DNA of 64,000 bases, from positions 1,798,001-1,862,000 of the forward strand of contig NC_134022.1 in the NCBI RefSeq assembly GCF_040712315.1, read 5' to 3'. This document shows positions 47,701 to 58,795 of the stretch, in pieces (position 1 is the stretch's first letter; every line of letters starts with the position of its first letter). The translations under genes were made by a program, and so were the position numbers. The notes under the pieces were generated by a model. That model made no database searches. It worked only from the letters and a program-made list of their open reading frames with translations, and was not told where the DNA came from. Source of the stretch: Castanea sativa (taxonomy: Eukaryota; Streptophyta; Magnoliopsida; Fagales; Fagaceae).

Positions 47701-49466
47701 AATAGACAAGAAATATACTAAAGATAGCAACCAAGTCAAGAAAATGACCAACTACCAATGAAAGTAAGAAAATTAGAACATGAATGGTTGAATAACACAG
47801 CCATTCAGTCAAACAAAGCATGCAGAAGGAATAGTTTCAACTCCATTGAAGGCCTCTCTAACCTACAAATGCTTTATGATAGTCTAACTAATTATACCTA
47901 AAATAAATTCCAATGGACCAATAGTAAAAATACAGTTAACTTCCAATATAAAATTAAAAAAAAAAAAAAAAGTTTATGCAGTCCCCGCATCATTCAACTC
48001 CCTCCACAATTTCTGTTCCCTTGTTGAAACATTGCCAAACTCTGTTTCATTCCATTGCATTAAATCTGATTTTAGCACTTTAAACTTCATGGCCTAAATA
48101 TAACTAGGAGTCCTCTGAAAACAATAAGCCTCCCACCAAGACTTCACCTTTTCCACAAAACCCTCTACTTTTAACCACATGTTTTCGAAACGAAAGGGTC
48201 TATGCCTGTGTTATTGATTCCCTCCCTCTAACAGAATAGGAAAGTGATCTGATAAAACTCTGGGTAACCTTCTTTGATAGATGCAAGTAAAGTAATCCCC
48301 CCAATGATGGGAGAAAAGAAAACAATTGATTCTAGAACCTGAGGAAGAATTAGACCAAGTGTAAAACCCCAAATATGAGACCCATCAAACGAGGTCCCAA
48401 CTAGCAAAGACTTCACCAGATCTAATGGGCTCTTAATATCTTCAAAAATACATTTATTATGTTCCTACCAAATTAACCACATGAGACATGTTGATACCAT
48501 ATTCCAAATTTTTGAAAACTGTTTCCCCAACCAATTCCTCGAAGCAAACAGTAGAGAGGCTAAAGTCTTGGACATCACCTACTGAATCCCAAACAACAAA
48601 AAAACTTCACTCCATAAAGCATGCCCACAAAGTTACAGTGGAGCATAAGATGGTCCACAGTTTCCCCATCACATCTACACAAGCAATCAATTAACAAGTT
48701 AATATGTTATTTATCTGGCCAAAGAAGTTCGTTCATATATATATATATATATTTGGAGTTCTTTTTGTATGACATGTTATCCCCTTTATTTCCATTTTTT
48801 GTAATGTCATTAAATTCTTCTATACTGATATAAGGGGGTCAGGCACCCTTTGATACTTCTTCAGTGGACAATATGAGAAGGCTAGTAGAACACTCTGGTA
48901 CCCCAGGGCATATATATCCTATGGCATTATTGTGCCACAACATAATGCCCCCTCCACCCCAGGTATCTCTTTGTCTTTGACTTGGCATCTTCTCTGTTAT
49001 ATTTTTTGTTTGCTGTGAAGAATATTTGTTGTTTCCAGGTAGAAAAGGAAATTGGAGAGAAAAGAGTCATCTCATTTCATGGGGTTGGATTATCAGTGTC
49101 ACCAGGCATCAGCTTCTCTGATATTGCCACTGCCTGCAAAAACCCCGAAGAGGTTGGTTCCATTTAGTATACTGGTCTTTCTCTTACCTGGTTTAATATA
49201 TGGTTCCTGAAATATACATTCCATTCAGTATACTGGTCTTTCTCGTATTGCTTTCCAAAGAGCTTCATGCAAATTATTTATATGATTTTATTTTGATTGA
49301 TTATTAAAGAGCTGGCTGTTCACCTCAGCAGGCTAAGGACCTATACACACAAGCTGTCTATAATGTCGTGATGGAACAATACAATGTGCTCAGATCTGCT
49401 ATTCATGCCAAACAAGGACTGGAAGCATCTACACCAAGTGTCTCTTTGTCACAGCCCTGGAATTAG
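35882..49466 (+). CDS. ATS1: Glycerol-3-phosphate acyltransferase, chloroplastic
   Basis: Twelve exons: 35882-36179, 38770-38867, 40924-41010, 41129-41226, 43822-43879, 45312-45413, 45506-45567, 45669-45779, 47156-47234, 48843-48962, 49039-49152, 49332-49466. All are GT-AG and in phase; 1,362 nt, 453 aa. The soluble plastid enzyme transfers an acyl group from acyl-ACP to sn-1 of glycerol 3-phosphate, the first step of the prokaryotic glycerolipid pathway. The first ~85 residues are Ser/Thr/Pro-rich, a transit peptide. A helical N-terminal domain follows (exons 2-4), then the acyltransferase signature HQTEAD (H223, D228) and the phosphate-binding [10 protein letters not shown] (R319, R321). 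The C-terminus ends QPWN. Introns 2, 4, 5, 8 and 9 are swollen by duplicated or transposon sequence, so the gene is ten times its coding length. The 3' UTR also has an intron. Confidence 0.96.
38688..38721. repeat. (TTG)n microsatellite in ATS1 intron 1
   Basis: About eleven TTG/GTT units, about 50 bp before the exon 2 acceptor. Confidence 0.9.
38812..40030 (+). repeat. Tandem duplication copying part of ATS1 exon 2 and intron 2
   Basis: Sequence from 38812 (inside exon 2) to about 39380 is repeated from about 39383 to 40030. The second copy carries the last ~55 nt of exon 2 (TGCCTTCAACTGTTGCTTTG ...) ending AAAATGCAGTAA, with one A fewer than the real exon end. It lacks the exon's first half and acceptor. 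Each copy also contains a smaller ~84-bp repeat starting GGGAAAAAGAAGT or a variant (38997, 39083; 39564, 39648, 39732). Confidence 0.88.
41722..42108. mobile_element. Foldback MITE in ATS1 intron 4
   Basis: The left arm (GGTGTTAATTGTAAC ... AATGTCCACTCTAAACTA) and right arm (TAGTTTAGAGTGGACATTAG ... GATTAACC) are inverted. TTTTTTCTT occurs on both sides (41713-41721, 42109-42117) and would be a 9-bp Mutator-type duplication, but it is low-complexity. Confidence 0.65.
42135..42960 (-). pseudogene. LINE 3' fragment (zf-RVT) in ATS1 intron 4
   Basis: - strand text encodes [33 protein letters not shown], a Cys/His block, then [13 protein letters not shown] and [14 protein letters not shown]. 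It has a stop within the zinc block (TGA at about 42613) and an A/T-rich 3' tail near 42135. Same family as the fragments in DAD1 intron 2 and at 44315. Confidence 0.88.
43226..43422. mobile_element. Tourist/PIF-like MITE in ATS1 intron 4
   Basis: Ends GGGTCTGTTTGG and inverted CCAAACTCACCC, flanked by TAA on both sides; interior 'ttgttgaaaactttttgttgaaagtg' and 'aaaagttaaaatct'. TAA/TTA duplications are typical of PIF/Harbinger. Confidence 0.7.
44315..44765 (+). pseudogene. LINE 3' fragment (zf-RVT) in ATS1 intron 5, sense orientation
   Basis: + strand text encodes [10 protein letters not shown], a stop, [22 protein letters not shown] and [14 protein letters not shown], then an open stretch to 44746 and an A-rich tail (TTATCAAAAAAAC). 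It is the only one of the ATS1-intron copies in the same direction as the gene. Confidence 0.88.
45945..46720 (-). pseudogene. LINE 3' fragment in ATS1 intron 8, split by a 305-bp insertion
   Basis: - strand LINE text is present at 45945-46119 (3' end) and resumes at 46425-46720 ([15 protein letters not shown] block and upstream). The insertion at 46120-46424 separates them. Confidence 0.65.
46120..46424. mobile_element. Probable 305-bp solo LTR inside the LINE
   Basis: Starts TGATGCAGGAAG and ends CTTGTTCTGCATCA, with TG...CA borders and short inverted ends (TGATGCAG/CTGCATCA). Flanks are AAAGT and AAAAT, a 5-bp duplication with one mismatch. LINE text resumes directly after. No coding sequence. 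Confidence 0.65.
47640..48350 (-). pseudogene. LINE endonuclease-region fragment in ATS1 intron 9
   Basis: - strand text encodes [13 protein letters not shown], then [22 protein letters not shown] and [16 protein letters not shown], the end of the LINE endonuclease and the linker to RT. It lies on the wrong side of the zf-RVT fragment at 48351-48700 to belong to one collinear copy. Confidence 0.7.
48351..48700 (-). pseudogene. LINE zf-RVT fragment in ATS1 intron 9
   Basis: - strand text resembles the 42135 copy ([20 protein letters not shown], then [17 protein letters not shown] and WSHIWGFTL). The branch to the next fragment at 48350 is abrupt. Confidence 0.7.
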
Positions 49467-49678
49467 TTAACCTTTTTAATCAGGTACCTTAGCTTATTAT
49501 TATTATTTTTTTGGCAAATATTTTATTAGAAGGTAAGGAAATTGTTCAAGTACACGCAGGTAGGATACTAGAGAGATACCTGAAATCACATATAATTGGG
49601 TACTTAAATCTTTTTAAGTTCATCAATTGGGTCCTATGCACGAAGATTTTAGTTTAATGAAACAGATGCTTTCATTAA

Positions 49679-50559
49679 GGCTGCGTTTGTTTGGACTGAA
49701 AACAGTTTCAGGAAATCATTTTCCGCGTTTTCGTATGTTTGGCAGCCACGGAAAATTCGGTCAACGGAAAACCATTTACAGTTTGACCGGAAAATCAGCC
49801 CTCTCCAACGGAAAATCATTTCCACTTTGATTTTACCTTCAAACGGTTTCCGGAAATCACACTGAAGAGAGAGCTCCTCACACAGTCCAAAACTCATCTC
49901 CAAGCTCACCTCAGCCAAACTCGGCCCGGCCGCCAAGCTCGGCCGGCCCAAACGCCGCACAATCTCGCCATCCGAGCCGTGCCTCGCACCGCGCGATCCA
50001 GCAAAGACCGAAGCCTCCACCGCGCGATCTCGCCTTCGCCGTCCATCGCGCGATCGAACCTCCGCCACGTGTCTCGCCTTCGCCGTCGATCGCGCGATCG
50101 AACCTCCGCCATGTGTCTCGCCTTCGATCGCGCAATCGAAGCCTCCGCCGCCGTCGATCGCGCGATCGAAGCCTCCGCCGCCGTCGATCGCGCAATCGAA
50201 GCCTCCGCCGCCTTCGATCGCACGATCTCTCCTCTCTCTCTCTCTCTTCCTTCTTCTCTCCCAAAGTTGATGATTTTTTTTTTTTTGGTTTTGTTTGTTC
50301 AGTGTTTATCACAGAAAAGATTTTTATATATTGATTGGAAGCTAAGAAAATGTGAGAAAATGTGAGAAAATGTGAGCAACAAATACAAAATGCATTTTCT
50401 ATAATATTTTCAAGATGACAACCAAACACCTGAAAAAAAATTTCAAAGTATTTTTTCAAATGTTACCAAACACCTAAAAATATTTTCTTTTCCCGAAAAT
50501 GTTTTCAGCTGAAATCATTTTACACCCGGAAATTATTTACTGCCGAAACAAACGCAGCC
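49679..50559. mobile_element. PIF/Harbinger-like nonautonomous element with GC-rich core
   Basis: 881 bp, terminal inverted repeats GGCTGCGTTTGTTT (14 bp, perfect), flanked by TAA on both sides (49676-49678, 50560-50562). Subterminal text GGAAATCATTTTCCG repeats in inverted form. The core (49900-50235) is far more GC-rich than anything nearby and contains ~30-bp tandem units with CGATCGCGC. No transposase. Confidence 0.85.
50030..50235. repeat. CpG-rich minisatellite, ~30-bp units
   Basis: Units of the form GATCGCGCGATCGAAGCCTC followed by CGCCGCCGTC repeat at about 50150, 50180 and 50210, with longer variant units (CGCCACGTGTCTCGCC) before them. Reading frames across it are artefacts of the period being a multiple of three. 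Confidence 0.85.
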
Positions 50560-50889
50560 TAAAGCACAAATACTTCCATGAAAATGGGTTTGTTTACCAA
50601 GAACAATATTGAAGATCAAGCTGGAATACTTGTGGTCATTGTCTTTAATATCATTGCTTGTAAATTTTTAGCCCTTGGGAGTATTTAATATGGCAGATAT
50701 ATATTGGTGAATATTTAATTTAGAATGATCAAATAAAATTTATCATATACCCTTGCATTCTAGATTTGTCAAATATGAACTGATGAGGACGGTACACCTT
50801 ATGGGTTTCTTATTTAGTTAGATAGTTTAGGATTCCATTTTATTTTGAGTTCAAATAAGGTTTTGATGATTAGATAAGGATTAGCCTTT

Positions 50890-51122
50890 TTTTTTTTTTA
50901 TAGGTGATAAAACTTTTATTAAAAAAACTGAACATCATATTCATGATAGTGAATACTCTGAACAAGGAAAAATACAATCAAATCAAGAGCTAAAAGAAAG
51001 AGAGTAAAAACTCAGACAAAGAAATACAACTCGTACAACCCCAAATACAAGACCAAAGAAACAAAGCACCGAAAAGAAACGACTTTAAGAGGTCTAAGGG
51101 TCTCTCCTTGTCTTCAAAAAAG
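50890..51122 (-). pseudogene. LINE 3' end fragment
   Basis: T-run then ATAGGTGATAAAACTTTTATT and CAACCCCAAATACAAGACC, the same 3' tail as the LINE copies at 42135 and 45945, here on the - strand and only ~230 bp long. Confidence 0.6.
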
Positions 51123-51515
51123 GGTTAGCCTTTTAGATTGTTATCAGTTTAGAGTTAGTTATATGGTTTATGAATTTTTATTCCTGCTCCTTAGGTGCTG
51201 ATGCCTAAGTTTGTTTGTTTGGTTGTTTTGTTTGTTTTTTTTTTTTTCTTGGTGCTGATTCCAAGCACCCCTAAGTTTTTATCTTTTAATTTTCTTGTTC
51301 TTTTATTTTCTCTTGATTGTCCTGCATCATGAACTGAGTTGACAAGAGATGTAAGAATTCAAAATTGATTGGAAGTAATTCACACCCTTTGCAAATCACT
51401 TAAAGCATATGTTAAGAAAATGCTATTGCATGATTTATTTTTCTAGGGATGTTTCTTGGCTGGAATACTCTCTCTCCCAAGCCTATCATAATTATTATTT
51501 TAATTGTAATGGAGG

Positions 51516-51518
<3 letters not shown>

Positions 51519-51551
<33 letters not shown>
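51519..51551. repeat. (TA)n microsatellite
   Basis: About sixteen TA units in the ATS1 3' UTR intron. Confidence 0.9.
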
Positions 51552-51555
<4 letters not shown>

Positions 51556-52290
51556 TTTCTTTAATCTCAAACCTTAAGATTAGAATTGCTAATGGGAAGC
51601 CAGTCCATACAGAGTTAGGGAGAAGTCATAAGAAACTCTACATTGTAGCTGTTCTTTTGTTATATTTTAATTAACTTCCTTGGTTGTGTTACAGGCTACG
51701 ACCCCTATTTTGAACATACTTTTGTAATTCAACCAAATGGCCGCTGCCCCATTAATACAAGCATGCAATGTGAAAGGTAGCCCTACATCCATGTCCCTTG
51801 ATTACTTGATGGATGTTTGCCACACATCACCTGGTCTTTTTTTTGGGCATATGTTTGAGTAGAGATGAATTCATCAGAATCCGGTACTGTGATGGAAGTT
51901 CAAAATTTCAGCTTCAGGTACCAAGGGTGAAGCACAATTTCCGGTGTTGTTGTACAGATCTGTGATAGGCAATTTACGTGTATAATTTGATCAAATTTTA
52001 TACATCATATCTTGTATTCAAACTAGATGCACAATTTTCCTCTTTCTTTCTCTTTGAATTACACTATCTTGAACTTTTCACAATAAGGTCATTATCTGGA
52101 AGTAGTTGAACATGTGCTCAAGAAGCAAAGTTTTTACCTATACGGCTATTCGCCAAGCATGATTTTGTATAGAATGAGTTGGCTAGTTTTCTTAGTGGAA
52201 AGATGGGATGACAGATAAAGTGAGAAAGCCACTAAATTTAAAGCCATGAAAAAAGAAAGAGAAACTATAATTGGGCACATGAAAATGGAT

Positions 52291-52427
52291 GTAAATACTA
52301 TTTTGGTACTTAAATTTTATCAAAATTTTGTTTTTTGTTCCTAAATTATTGAAAAATTTGTCACTAAACCATTGAAAAAAATTTTTTTACAATTTGATAA
52401 AGTTTAAGAACTAAAATAGTATTTTAC
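52291..52427. mobile_element. Short foldback MITE
   Basis: GTAAATACTATTTTGGTAC at the left is inverted as GAACTAAAATAGTATTTTAC at the right. Almost the whole ~137 bp is stem, with a loop around CCTAAATTATTG. Confidence 0.75.
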
Positions 52428-52928
52428 TATTTTAAATCATTTTAACTTGACGTCTTGATTTTGAGGGTATTAAAGGTTTGCAAAGTTAGTTTAGGCAAAA
52501 TCATGTCTTAAAACTGAAAAAATAGATTCAAAAGTTTAGGGAAGATATTAAACACCTTACTATGTTCATCAAAAGATGGTATCTAATTTGTCTTTTTTTT
52601 TTCTTTGGTAAAATTAATTAATTAATTATTATTATTTATTTGCCCTCGGGGCACATGTCCCATTATACCGTGCATGTAGAGTGGTGCAGGTGGGATAAGA
52701 TTACTGGTTTTGATCTGCTTGGATTTTATTTTATTTTATAATGTTTTGCAGAGGATTTTGATCTGCTTGGATTAGGTGAAAACAAAATATATTCTTGCAT
52801 TTTGAAAATATTTGTAATAGTGAGATATAAGAAAGTCTATCAAAATATATATGAAATTTCATTGTAACTCGAAGCATCCTCGCTTTTAAAAAAGATATGG
52901 TCTGTCTTATGATAAGGGTTGGATTTAG

Positions 52929-53129
52929 TGTGTGTTTGGATAAAGATGAAAAATAAAAATTATTTCACTATTCAATTTATTTTTGCTATTATTTATGAAT
53001 TTCACTGTACTTTTTAGCATTATTCATGAATCTTACTGTACTGTTTCAATTAACTTTTACTTTTATCTACAGTACTTTTAGTAATAATTTTTCAGTTTCA
53101 GCAAAATAAGCTGTATCCAAATACACTCT
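52929..53129. mobile_element. Nonautonomous DNA element (GTGTTTGGAT family)
   Basis: Ends TGTGTGTTTGGAT and inverted ATCCAAATACACT. The interior 'attcatgaat...tcactgtact' matches elements at 10331 and 12884. Confidence 0.7.
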
Positions 53130-54353
53130 TAATCTATTTTGTAAGTACACAAGGATGTGTATCCCTATGTTCATTATTGCGGTTATGGTATAACTATTTC
53201 AAATTCTTCCCATGGAAAAAAATGATAGCATGTTGCTTTATTTTGGAGGTGGAAATCTTAAAGCATTCTTTACGTAATCCATTAGCACCTCTCATAAGTT
53301 TTCCTCGAAAATAAACTTTTATTGTATTGACGCTTATGATATCATCCTCTTTGCCATGCAGAAATAATTCATCTACCATTATGAGTATGACCTTTACTAC
53401 AGTCATGTTGTCCAAGGTCCATGGATCAAATTATTTCATGGAGAATCTTCATGCAAGATGTTTGTCACCTTGAGAAGAAGTTTTTTTCTTTTATTTCCTT
53501 AGTGAAAGACGTTATTCTACCCTAAAGTAAGCCCCTCCACTTACCCAAAGTCAGCTGAACAATGAATGTAATTAATGCAATCGCCTAAGGCCTCCAAATA
53601 AAAGAAGACTCTCAATTAGTAATTTTGCATCTCAAAAAGTAAGGAAAATAGATTTTAAATAAAAAATTTTAATAAATATTATTTAATAAATATTATTTAA
53701 TAAATATTTATATATAAAAAATACCCCCTTCAAATTTTCACTTAAGGCCTCCAAAGTTGTTGAGCCGGCCTTGCACTTACCAAGAGTTCATCTTAAGGTG
53801 TAAAAAAGAGTTCTCACATTCCTTTCTTTTTTCATCTCTCCTTATTTTTGTTTTAGAGTTAAAATAGGTAGGAATTAAACACTCGATTTTTTGTTTGTAC
53901 AACAAAAGATTTAAGATTAGATGATTGATACATGTATTTCATGAATGCTCCCTCTTTCCAAAGATAGTATAGGGTATCCCGTCTACTGGGCTAGATTGTA
54001 TTCTTGTGCATGATGTACCTTCTTAATCTTCAATAATGTTTATGATCTTTCAAAGGAAAAAAAAATCCTAATTTGACAAATAGATTGAAGAAACTTATGA
54101 TTTTAGTTGAAAAAACTGAATTATTATTATAGAAATTGTGTACCCTATTATAGAAATTGATTTTTTCCTCCGGCCTAAACGAGCTAATTGCACAAGCCAG
54201 TTTGTTTGCTTTTGCATATTAGAATTAGAATAAGCGACTCTAGTTGAGGTTATACCATAAAATCAGCCCAAAAGGCACTTTTTTTTTTTTTTTTTTATTC
54301 CCAAAAGACTCAGTTATTTTGCTGAGATGCACAATACAGACGTACAAATTTTT

Positions 54354-54884
54354 TAGGGGTGTGCAGCTACCCACCAAAACTAACCCGACCCAATCCAATC
54401 CAACCCATCGGGTTGGGTCGGTTTTTAACGCTTGGTAGGTTGGGTTACAAAAAAAATTTTGATAGCGGGTTGGGTTGGGTTTAGGTCATAAAATTTCAAA
54501 CCTAACCCGAACCACCCATATATTTAATATATATTTAAAATATATTATATAATTAATAAAATTTTAAAATAACTAGCTCTTCTTATCCTATATAAAAATC
54601 AATTAATTCACATAAACCTTAGTAAATTATTATTATTGTTTAGTCATTAGTGTTACATTGATACTAATTTTTGGGTTTTTTGAATATATTTATATTTATA
54701 TTTTTTTCTATTCAATTTAATAACAATAATAATAAATTTGTCCAACCTATGAGTTCAACCCCGACCCATGTGGGTTGGGTTGGACTTATGTAATGAGTTG
54801 GATTGAATATTTTTTGACCCACCGTGATGGATTGGGTCAAAAACTCCTTTTAACCCGACCCAACTTGACCCATGCACATCCCTA
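54354..54884. mobile_element. hAT-like nonautonomous element (TAGGGGTGTGCA ends)
   Basis: TAGGGGTGTGCA at the left and TGCACATCCCTA at the right form inverted ends. Subterminal GGGTTGGGT/ACCCGACCC repeats are in inverted order. No 8-bp duplication could be matched, so flanks have probably decayed. Confidence 0.7.
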
Positions 54885-57069
54885 ATAGTTTTTTGGACAA
54901 CTTTTGATAGCTTTTGACAATTTTTTTACTTCTTTTGGTAATTTTTTTTGACAATTTTCTTAATTTTTTTAAATAAGACAAAAAAAAGAAATGTTAACAT
55001 GCAGTCGAATTTTTGTTTGTACAACAAAAGATTTAAGATCAGATGATTGGTACAGGTGTCTTATTTGCCTTTTGTCTCTTCTTTTTGGTGTTTGTTTCTT
55101 ATGTAAAAAGGAAGATCACATGCACTTTCCCCATTGCATTTTCAAAATTTTTAATACCATTTTTTAAAATATGTCTTTGTGTTCGTGTCGGCATAGATTA
55201 CAAGACTAGTAAGCTAAGCAGGAGACAGCGTTTCATATTAAATTTATAAAAATTATATATAAAAAAAAACATAAATACAACTCTGGCCCCCATGTAGGGC
55301 TGATACGGTTCCTAGTCAAGGCATGGCTTTGTTTATGTACTTAATATTATTTTATTATTACAATTTGTTTTGTTAATGTTGCATGAACGAGGCTTTCGAA
55401 TCATCTCACATTCTCATGCCATCTTCTTCATATTACAGAATTACAGATACCAATATTTATACACCATATCACGCTGTGGAGTGTGCCCTATGCCTATGCG
55501 GTCTACCAATGTTCACTCCCATTTTCTATTACCACTTTTGTCCTTTCATGTTGCCTATGCATGAACTATGAAGCTCTGTTCATTTTGTTTTTATTTTTTT
55601 TATTTTTTGAAGAAGATTGAAGGTCTTAGATTAGGGGTTCTTACAAATAATAATGACAATATCTAACCAACAACAACAACTCGCTAATAAATTGGAATTG
55701 CCTTGACTTTTATTGAAGCCCCTCAATCACAATGAAGCCGACATTTATTTACTTTTTTATTTTTTATTTTGTTTTATGTAGCTATAGGCAGTTGTAGAGT
55801 TAAGATTTTAGTATAGGAGAGCAATATTAAAAAAAATATAGAACCTAAAATTAATTCCAAAAAAATTGACTAATACAAATAACAAAATAATGTAGTGAAA
55901 TAAGAGAAATAGATAACTATAAGTGAGAAAACAAAAAATATATATAGATAAGCTTTCGTATATATTCAAGTGGTCATCATAATCTTAAGTTGATATCTCT
56001 TAAATCTGTACAATTGTAGTATAGCAAGCTTACATATATATAACCTTAAGATGCTTGTTGAGTGTCTTAGAATTGCTTCATTAAAACCTTGCAAAGGAAA
56101 ACCTAATAAGAAAAAACTTTAGCAAAGGGAAAAGAGTACAATCAATACATATCCTTTAGAAAATTTACTTTCCCTCATGAGTACATAAAACTTTTACTGT
56201 TCATGATAAAAGATCCTTAAGTATGCGCATGCCAATGCCATGCACTATCTTTTTAAAAGTCGCAATCGATAATGGTTTAGTGAATATATTAGCCAAATTA
56301 TCACATGATTGTATCTGCTTGACAATCAAAATCTTTGCTCTTCTAGAGCTCATGTGTATAAAATGAATTTTGTGCAATGTTCTTGGTTTTATCACCTTTG
56401 ATATAGCTTCCTCTAATTTGGGTGATACAAGCAGCATTGTCTTTGAATAATATCATGGGGCTATTTTTGATTGATGATATTCCTCATTTTCACGAATATG
56501 TTGAATTATTAATCTCAGCCAAACACATTCATGGCTCACTTCATGAATTGCAACAATCTCTGAATAATTTGAGGAAGAAACATAATTTTTTTGCTTAACA
56601 AATCTCCATGAAATAACAGTATTGCTATAAGTAAATAAATATCATGTTTATAATCAGCCTTTGTGTGGATCAAAAAGATAACCCACATTAACATATTCAA
56701 CTAACTGTGGATTTGATCTATTTGAATAAAATAATCTCAAATCAGTTGTCCCAGGAAGGTAATGTAATATACGCTTAATCTTATTCTAATGTCTTTGAGT
56801 TGGTGCAGAACTATACCTTGCCAGTAAGTTAATTGCAAATGCTATATTAGGTCATGTGTAATTTGCAAGATATATCAACACGTCGAATGCACTTAGATAT
56901 GGTACTTTAGGACCAAGAGTTTATTCACCATCTTCTTGTCGTTGAAAGAGATATTTCTTGATATCAAGTGACTGACCTACTATTAGAGTGCTTAAAGGAC
57001 GAGTTTTATCCATGTAAAAGTGTTTTAAGACTTTTTCCGTGTATGTAGATTGGTGAATAAGAATTTTGT

Positions 57070-58100
57070 AAAGTTGAGATTTCCAATTCTTGTATGTTGG
57101 CATTAATTTTGTGTTAAATTTGATTGTAATTCTATTTATCATTTACTTGTATTTTTGTGGGATTAAATATAATGGGAATAATGTTCAATTTGGTGAATAA
57201 CTGTGAAGAGCAAGGGATTTCTCGACTTGCTTGTAATTGGCTCGTGACTGCTGCAACCCGCAAAAGGCCATGTGAGGATCACATTTTGGAAGTTCAAACG
57301 ACTCAAGTGTTAAAGGCAACTTGCGACTTGCTTGCAACTTGGCCGACTTGCAATTAACTTGCAAAATGCTACTGACAACTTTTTTATGTGTGTTTCCCTC
57401 GTCTCTTTATCCGCACTATAAAAGCCCACATTATCCATAAAATCGTTAGGAGAGTTTCAGAGAGAAAATTTCAGAAATTCATTAGAGAGTTAGAGATTGC
57501 AAACCAACAATCATCTACACATTTCTCTTTGTTTTCTTCACTCTTTTACCTCTCAAATTCCATATCCTATGAGAGGAACTTAGCCCAAACGCAATCCACA
57601 CCCATTCAAAGTGTAGAGAGATGATTTGGAGCATTTGGGAAGTATTGAATTTATGCTAATCTTTGGTAGGAGCAATTGGTGATAATTGCAGGATATGAGA
57701 AGCTAGCAAAGATAAGACTCAGTGAAATCCGTTGGTAGCTAAGTCTTGGAGGGCTCAAGTACAGTGGATAGACTAGGTTTGGAGGATCTCTTTGTATTCA
57801 TGTACTCCAACTGAGTTGCTAGTGGATTAGTTTGGCTTGAAGGGCCATGGAAAGGTTTTTCTACCGAGTTCTCTGGTTTTCCTCTTTGAAGCAAATCGCG
57901 GTGTTATCTTGTTGTGTCTTTCTTCCCTTACTACTTGTGCATTTACATAATTGTAAATAATGTTTATCCATGCACTAGTTAGTAGTTTTGGTTCATTTGC
58001 ATTTACTACTCTTATTCCGTATTGTTTAGAGTAGATTAAAAGCAATTTAATCGTAATTTTAAAATTGGGGGTCTAAACTCATTTTAGTATTTATAATAAT
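57070..58100. mobile_element. Insertion in the copia RT, possibly a solo LTR
   Basis: Copia coding text stops near 57070 and resumes near 58100. Within it, TGTTGGCATTAA (57095) to TAAACTCA (58081) has TG...CA ends with flanks TTGTA and TTTTA, plus a TATA-like ACTATAAAAG at 57416, all fitting a ~987-bp LTR. The exact borders do not fully agree with the copia break, so identity remains open. Confidence 0.45.
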
Positions 58101-58357
58101 GATCTTTCAAAATCCAATTGGAAGATGTTCAATTTGTAGTCCAAGACAAAATTTTGTCTTACCAAGATCTTTCATCTCAAAAACATTCTTTAAACAATTT
58201 GCTGCTTTTGTTAGCTCTTCTGGAATTCCTACAAGATTTAAATTATCAACATATACTATAATAATAACAAATCTATATTCTAAATTTTTTATAAAAATGC
58301 ATGGACAAATTGGATTATTCTCAAATACTTCTTTCAATAAATATTCACTGAGATGAT

Positions 58358-58795
58358 TGTGAGGATACTTCCCCAATTAATCGGATTTATCCGCTTTGGG
58401 GAGCCAGTCCCTCACGGTTTATCGGCTCGTCCCCGAGTGCAGGCAGGATTTTCACCTCGACCAAGGGCTGGCCTTGTAATCGCAGGCTTGACACCAAGTC
58501 CCACATCGGTTAGAGTTCCCTCCCACATATGGTTTATAAGCTTCTGGAGCAACCATATGTGTACCACTACAACACATGTGTTGTAGTGGTACACATATGG
58601 TTGCTCCAGAAGCTTATAAACCATATGTGGGAGGGAACTCTAACTGATGTGGGACTTGGTGTCAAGCCTGCGATTACAAGGCCAGCCCTTGGTCGAGGTG
58701 AAAATCCTGCCTGCACTCGGGGACGAGCCGATAAACCGTGAGGGACTGGCTCCCCAAAGCGGATAAATCCGATTAATTGGGGAAGTATCCTCACA
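58358..58795. mobile_element. 438-bp near-perfect palindromic insertion
   Basis: The two 219-bp arms are reverse complements with one mismatch noted (ATCGG in the left arm, ATCAG in the complement of the right), meeting at ACACATGTGT centred on 58576/58577. It starts TGTGAGGATAC and ends GTATCCTCACA and is flanked by the perfect 5-bp duplication ATGAT (58353-58357 and 58796-58800), splitting the copia reverse transcriptase between ...YNH and HLSEYLLKE. TG...CA ends and a 5-bp TSD point to integrase-type insertion, and CCCACATCGG-type text inside is seen in plant LTRs, so it may be two LTR-like copies in inverted orientation. It is nearly symmetric, so either strand can be called sense. Confidence 0.9.

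Larger units (their letters stand above)
49484..51694 (+). other. 3' UTR intron of the ATS1-like gene
   Basis: CAG|GTACCT at 49484 and TTACAG|GCTACG ending at 51694. The junction is 17 nt past the stop codon, too close to trigger decay by the usual 50-55 nt rule. This 2.2-kb intron carries a Harbinger-like element, a LINE end and a (TA)n run. The terminal UTR exon runs from 51695 to about 52050. Confidence 0.55.

Noticed and set aside
49649..50459. Several long overlapping Arg/Ser/Ala-rich reading frames on both strands
   Set aside because: They come from the CpG-rich minisatellite, whose period is a multiple of three, so all frames stay open. No domain and low-complexity composition.
53194..53415. 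73-residue - strand frame with a VDELFLHGKEDD stretch
   Set aside because: Looks protein-like, but no family was recognised and there is no exon context; left out of the annotation.
58353..58794. Identical reading frames on opposite strands
   Set aside because: A direct result of the palindrome; each arm gives the same peptide. No start context or homology.
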